Below are positions 29,791-32,253 of a stretch of DNA of 32,253 nt, piece by piece. The position numbers and the translations under genes are program-made. The DNA is from Bacteroidales bacterium (GTDB lineage Bacteria > Bacteroidota > Bacteroidia > Bacteroidales > F082), in NCBI GenBank assembly GCA_029933225.1, contig JAOZOO010000021.1:3580-35832 (forward strand), read 5' to 3'. Positions within the stretch are counted from its first letter, which is position 1, and each line of letters begins with the position of its first letter. The notes under the pieces were generated by a model, which worked only from the letters and a program-made list of their open reading frames with translations, ran no database searches and had not been told where the DNA came from.

Positions 29791-30123
29791 ATGACAAAAC
29801 GATTTTTACTTGAACTGATCGTCGGCATAATTGGTGTGATTGCCGTGTTTTTATTTGGTAATGCAGGAACGGCTGTACTGGCCCTGCTTGCCATTCATCC
29901 CTTTATCGGTAAAAAGAAAGCTGATGAGCGGGAAAGTCAATTGTTTAACAAAGTCGGAAATGTAACGGCAGCCCTGACACTTCTTGCGGCTGTAGGCATC
30001 TATTTTGCATCCGATATTGTGGTTAACGGTTATCAAATCGGGGCACACTGGCTTATGCTTCTGGTTTTCTCTTTCCTGATAACCCACGGCGTTGCCGGAC
30101 TGGCGATTTTCAGGAGAGGATAG
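29791..30123 (+). CDS. Small membrane protein co-transcribed with the XRE regulator
   Basis: A 110-residue protein with about four hydrophobic helices: LLELIVGIIGVIAVFLFG, VLALLAIHPFIG, VTAALTLLAAVGIYFASDIV and LMLLVFSFLITHGVAGLAIF. A conserved-looking charged loop KKKADERESQLFNKVGN lies between helices 2 and 3, of the kind found in small membrane proteins (DUF2178-like) encoded beside short XRE regulators. I do not know its function. It ends 5 nt before the convergent deiminase gene. Confidence 0.75.
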   Translation: MTKRFLLELIVGIIGVIAVFLFGNAGTAVLALLAIHPFIGKKKADERESQLFNKVGNVTAALTLLAAVGIYFASDIVVNGYQIGAHWLMLLVFSFLITHGVAGLAIFRRG

Positions 30124-30128
30124 GGGGA

Positions 30129-32147
30129 TTATTCAAACACCACCTTCCCCGTTTTCACTTTTTTACCAACCTGCAAACGGTAAAGATAAGTGCCGGGGGT
30201 TAACTTCATTTGGTCAGCATTCACGCTCACCGTATGTTTCCCGGCCGGGAATTGTCTTGATTCATTGTAAACCGTTTTTCCGCTCAAATCATAGATTTGC
30301 AGACTCACCTGTGCGGCTGTGTTTAACCGGAAATCAAAGTTCAGTTGTTCATTGAAAGGATTAGGATAAACTGCAACAGAGCTGCCAACCGGGTTTTCCA
30401 CAATACCCACAAGGTCGCTGTCCACCATGAGGAGCGACGAGAAGCTGTCGTCCGGTGTATCCACCACGATGGTATCCTGAAGCATCTCACCCATATAATT
30501 TGTCGGGATGCCAATAAGAACATTTATTGTTAATGTGTCGCCGGCAGGCAGGTCATAAGGAAGTTCGGGCATTTCCTCCACCATCCACATAAACTCCCAG
30601 TCATCTTCCGGTTGCGACTGTATAAAACTGACCTCTACCGTGTCGCTGCTGATATTTATGATATGCAGCGGCAGGCCGTCCAGGCAATCTTCATAAGTCA
30701 GAAACAGCAGTGTGTCGGGGTCCAGCAGCAGATCATCCATGAAAAACGAGATCACGGTGAACTCATGCGGGTCCGGCTCACCGATATAAGGGTGTGTGGC
30801 GTGGCGGCCCGATTTGTCGGCAGCATACAAATAATAATCCACCTCATCACCGGGCTGCAGGCCGGTAATGGTTCCTGTCCAGGTGTTGCCATTTTCGTAA
30901 GTCATATTGGCAACCTGGTAATCCCCGCTGTCGATGCTGTACCAGATCAGTACGGAATCGGAATAAATGTCTTCGCCGCTGTAAGCATAAATATCGGCAG
31001 TCAGGTCAATGGCATTCTGGTAAGAAATGGTTCCCAGCACAGGCACATGATCAATATACAACATCCCCAGATCGGCAACGCCTTTGGTACGGCAATGCAG
31101 TGCATCCGTATTGATCCAGCCGCCGTAAGTAATCCCAATAACATCATAACCCGGCATGGCTTCTTCATAAGATTCGAGGGCTTCGTCATCCCACTGGCTG
31201 CCGGTGAGCGGCACAAAAACCTTGTTGTTCAGGATCAGTGAATTCGTATAAGGCGTATCTGTTGGCGAACCGGGAGTGAAAACACGAAAAACTTCATAGG
31301 GTACACCGTAAGGACTTGTTGTGGTCTTAAAGAAATTGGCAGCTGCTTCAAAATCTTCATACCTGTCATCGGTTTCAGGCACCTGCCCGATGATCACCTT
31401 TCCGGGTGACAGAAATTTTCCCCAGCAGTCTATGTGTTTGATGTATTCTCCCAGCGGATCGTCAACAATGTAATAGTCTTCAATACCCAGGTAGTTGTAC
31501 ACCAGCGAATCGATATCTTCTTCCGTCAGTGTCGGGTTTTCTTCTTCAATCAGTTCGGTGGAAGCCGACTGTCCCATGCCGGTGGTCATATAGTTCCCTC
31601 CGGTGGATATCAGGTTCATGCCATAAAGGTCAATGTCGAGATACTGGGCTACCTTAATAGGGATGTCATTGTCATAAGGACGGGGCCGGTTGTAAGGGAA
31701 ATTGACAATGCCCGGATCACCGTTCCCGTCAAAGACAAACCACGGGCCGTAATCCCTGACCCAGTAACTATTGGTGGGTGCATAAAGGAATGAGCAGTTA
31801 TCCAGGTTCACCCCGTTGCTGGTATATTGTGCCGTAACGGTTTGTTCTTCTGCCGCATTGGCCACAATGGTGATCACTTCAATATAGTCTGCCATGTCTT
31901 TGATCAAATCCATCGGAATACCAAAAGGATAGCGTACCAGCACGGCCTGCATCTGGTCGAATTCGGCGACATTCTTCACCGGACCTTCCGGCGGATCGGT
32001 TTCGTAAAAGTCCCTGTTGTCCAGGGGCTGATACATTTCTTCTTCAGAAAGATAGTGTAGTTTTCGCCAGTTGGGTTGATTTTTCTGGGCTGTCAGAAAA
32101 CCGGATAACAAGGTGAAAAAAATAAAAAACAGGGAATACTTCTTCAT
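30129..32147 (-). CDS. Secreted peptidylarginine-deiminase-like enzyme with T9SS sorting domain
   Basis: A 672-residue exported protein. A signal peptide covers 1-20. The catalytic domain (about 45-375) is of the agmatine deiminase / bacterial peptidylarginine deiminase family. Key residues can be placed: D132 (YWVRDYGPW), H238 and D240 (KHIDCWGKF), N302 (YTNSLILNN) and C352 (ALHCRTKG). These match the Asp/His/Asp/Asn/Cys set of Porphyromonas gingivalis PPAD in order and spacing. An Ig-like beta domain follows (about 385-470), then more beta structure, and finally a T9SS type-A sorting domain (about 600-672; VAVYPNPFNEQLNF). The export signals favour action on extracellular peptides or free guanidines rather than intracellular agmatine. 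Specificity cannot be read from the sequence. Confidence 0.9.
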   Translation of the reverse strand: MKKYSLFFIFFTLLSGFLTAQKNQPNWRKLHYLSEEEMYQPLDNRDFYETDPPEGPVKNVAEFDQMQAVLVRYPFGIPMDLIKDMADYIEVITIVANAAEEQTVTAQYTSNGVNLDNCSFLYAPTNSYWVRDYGPWFVFDGNGDPGIVNFPYNRPRPYDNDIPIKVAQYLDIDLYGMNLISTGGNYMTTGMGQSASTELIEEENPTLTEEDIDSLVYNYLGIEDYYIVDDPLGEYIKHIDCWGKFLSPGKVIIGQVPETDDRYEDFEAAANFFKTTTSPYGVPYEVFRVFTPGSPTDTPYTNSLILNNKVFVPLTGSQWDDEALESYEEAMPGYDVIGITYGGWINTDALHCRTKGVADLGMLYIDHVPVLGTISYQNAIDLTADIYAYSGEDIYSDSVLIWYSIDSGDYQVANMTYENGNTWTGTITGLQPGDEVDYYLYAADKSGRHATHPYIGEPDPHEFTVISFFMDDLLLDPDTLLFLTYEDCLDGLPLHIINISSDTVEVSFIQSQPEDDWEFMWMVEEMPELPYDLPAGDTLTINVLIGIPTNYMGEMLQDTIVVDTPDDSFSSLLMVDSDLVGIVENPVGSSVAVYPNPFNEQLNFDFRLNTAAQVSLQIYDLSGKTVYNESRQFPAGKHTVSVNADQMKLTPGTYLYRLQVGKKVKTGKVVFE

Positions 32148-32169
32148 TTTGTATCTTTTTTTAATGACA

Positions 32170-32200
32170 CAAAGTTAAAAACTGTTGGTCAGCTTTCCAA
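32170..32200 (-). promoter_or_regulatory. Promoter of the deiminase gene
   Basis: Minus strand: TTG at 32200-32198, 20 nt, then TAACTTTG at 32177-32170. Full consensus match, 22 nt before the start codon. Confidence 0.6.
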
Positions 32201-32253
32201 TTCATTTTCAACAATTAACAAAAATGAAGTGATGAAAATCCAATAATAGTGTG

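Noticed and set aside
1-32253. CRISPR arrays, tRNA or rRNA genes.
   Set aside because: No regularly spaced identical repeats, no cloverleaf with a T-loop GGTTCGA-type sequence, and no rRNA-like segments were seen on either strand.

Overview
The window reads as a chromosomal segment of an anaerobic or facultatively anaerobic Bacteroidota, most likely of the Bacteroidales/Marinilabiliales kind. Three secreted proteins end in type IX secretion (T9SS) type-A sorting domains. Upstream regions repeatedly carry the Bacteroidota promoter signature (TTG, 19-21 nt, TAnnTTTG). DUF4252 proteins sit behind an ECF sigma factor, and the LysRS carries a C-terminal extension I associate with the phylum. No species can be assigned from sequence reading alone.

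Layout. 1-565: a HepT-MntA (HEPN/MNT) toxin-antitoxin pair, with HepT cut by the window edge. 590-8714: a T9SS cargo protein, a histidine kinase/response regulator pair, a serine-hydrolase lipoprotein and a secreted M1 aminopeptidase; the gaps hold three copies of a hairpin-rich dispersed repeat and a candidate small RNA. 8948-11410: a PIF1-like helicase with HRDC and HTH tails. 11411-11907: non-coding, strongly structured, ending in a perfect palindromic terminator. 11908-24280: a 12.4-kb sulfur/respiratory island entirely on the minus strand. 24433-25119: a divergent Crp/Fnr-type regulator. 25256-26983: lysS. 26989-29411: an ECF sigma / anti-sigma / DUF4252 operon interrupted by a MITE-like element. 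29573-30123: an XRE repressor with a small membrane protein. 30129-32147: a secreted peptidylarginine-deiminase-like enzyme.

The sulfur island is the main attraction. It has two blocks, each with its own good promoter. Block 1 (24280 to 18582) encodes DsrE-like, TusA, a free-standing MvhD-like protein, two HdrA-type flavoproteins, a small winged-helix protein and a HdrC/HdrE-type membrane subunit. That resembles a Qmo (quinone-interacting oxidoreductase) complex, but no AprAB, Sat or DsrAB is present in the window and sulfur-carrier proteins lead the operon. Block 2 (18150 to 11908) encodes a Tat-exported molybdopterin reductase of the polysulfide/thiosulfate reductase type (PsrABC), two half-size YeeE/YedE sulfur transporters and two membrane-anchored rhodanese-like proteins. 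Both rhodanese-like proteins lack the catalytic cysteine in the active-site loop, and both end in an almost identical lysine/arginine-rich tail closing with Gly-Gly-Cys.

My inference is that sulfane sulfur (thiosulfate, polysulfide or tetrathionate-derived) is handled outside by PsrABC and the Cys-tailed proteins, imported through the YedE pair, passed to TusA/DsrE, and reduced or oxidised in the cytoplasm by a menaquinone-linked Hdr/Qmo-like complex. The regulator next door probably controls it through TGTGA half-sites in the shared intergenic region. Substrate and electron-flow direction cannot be settled from sequence.
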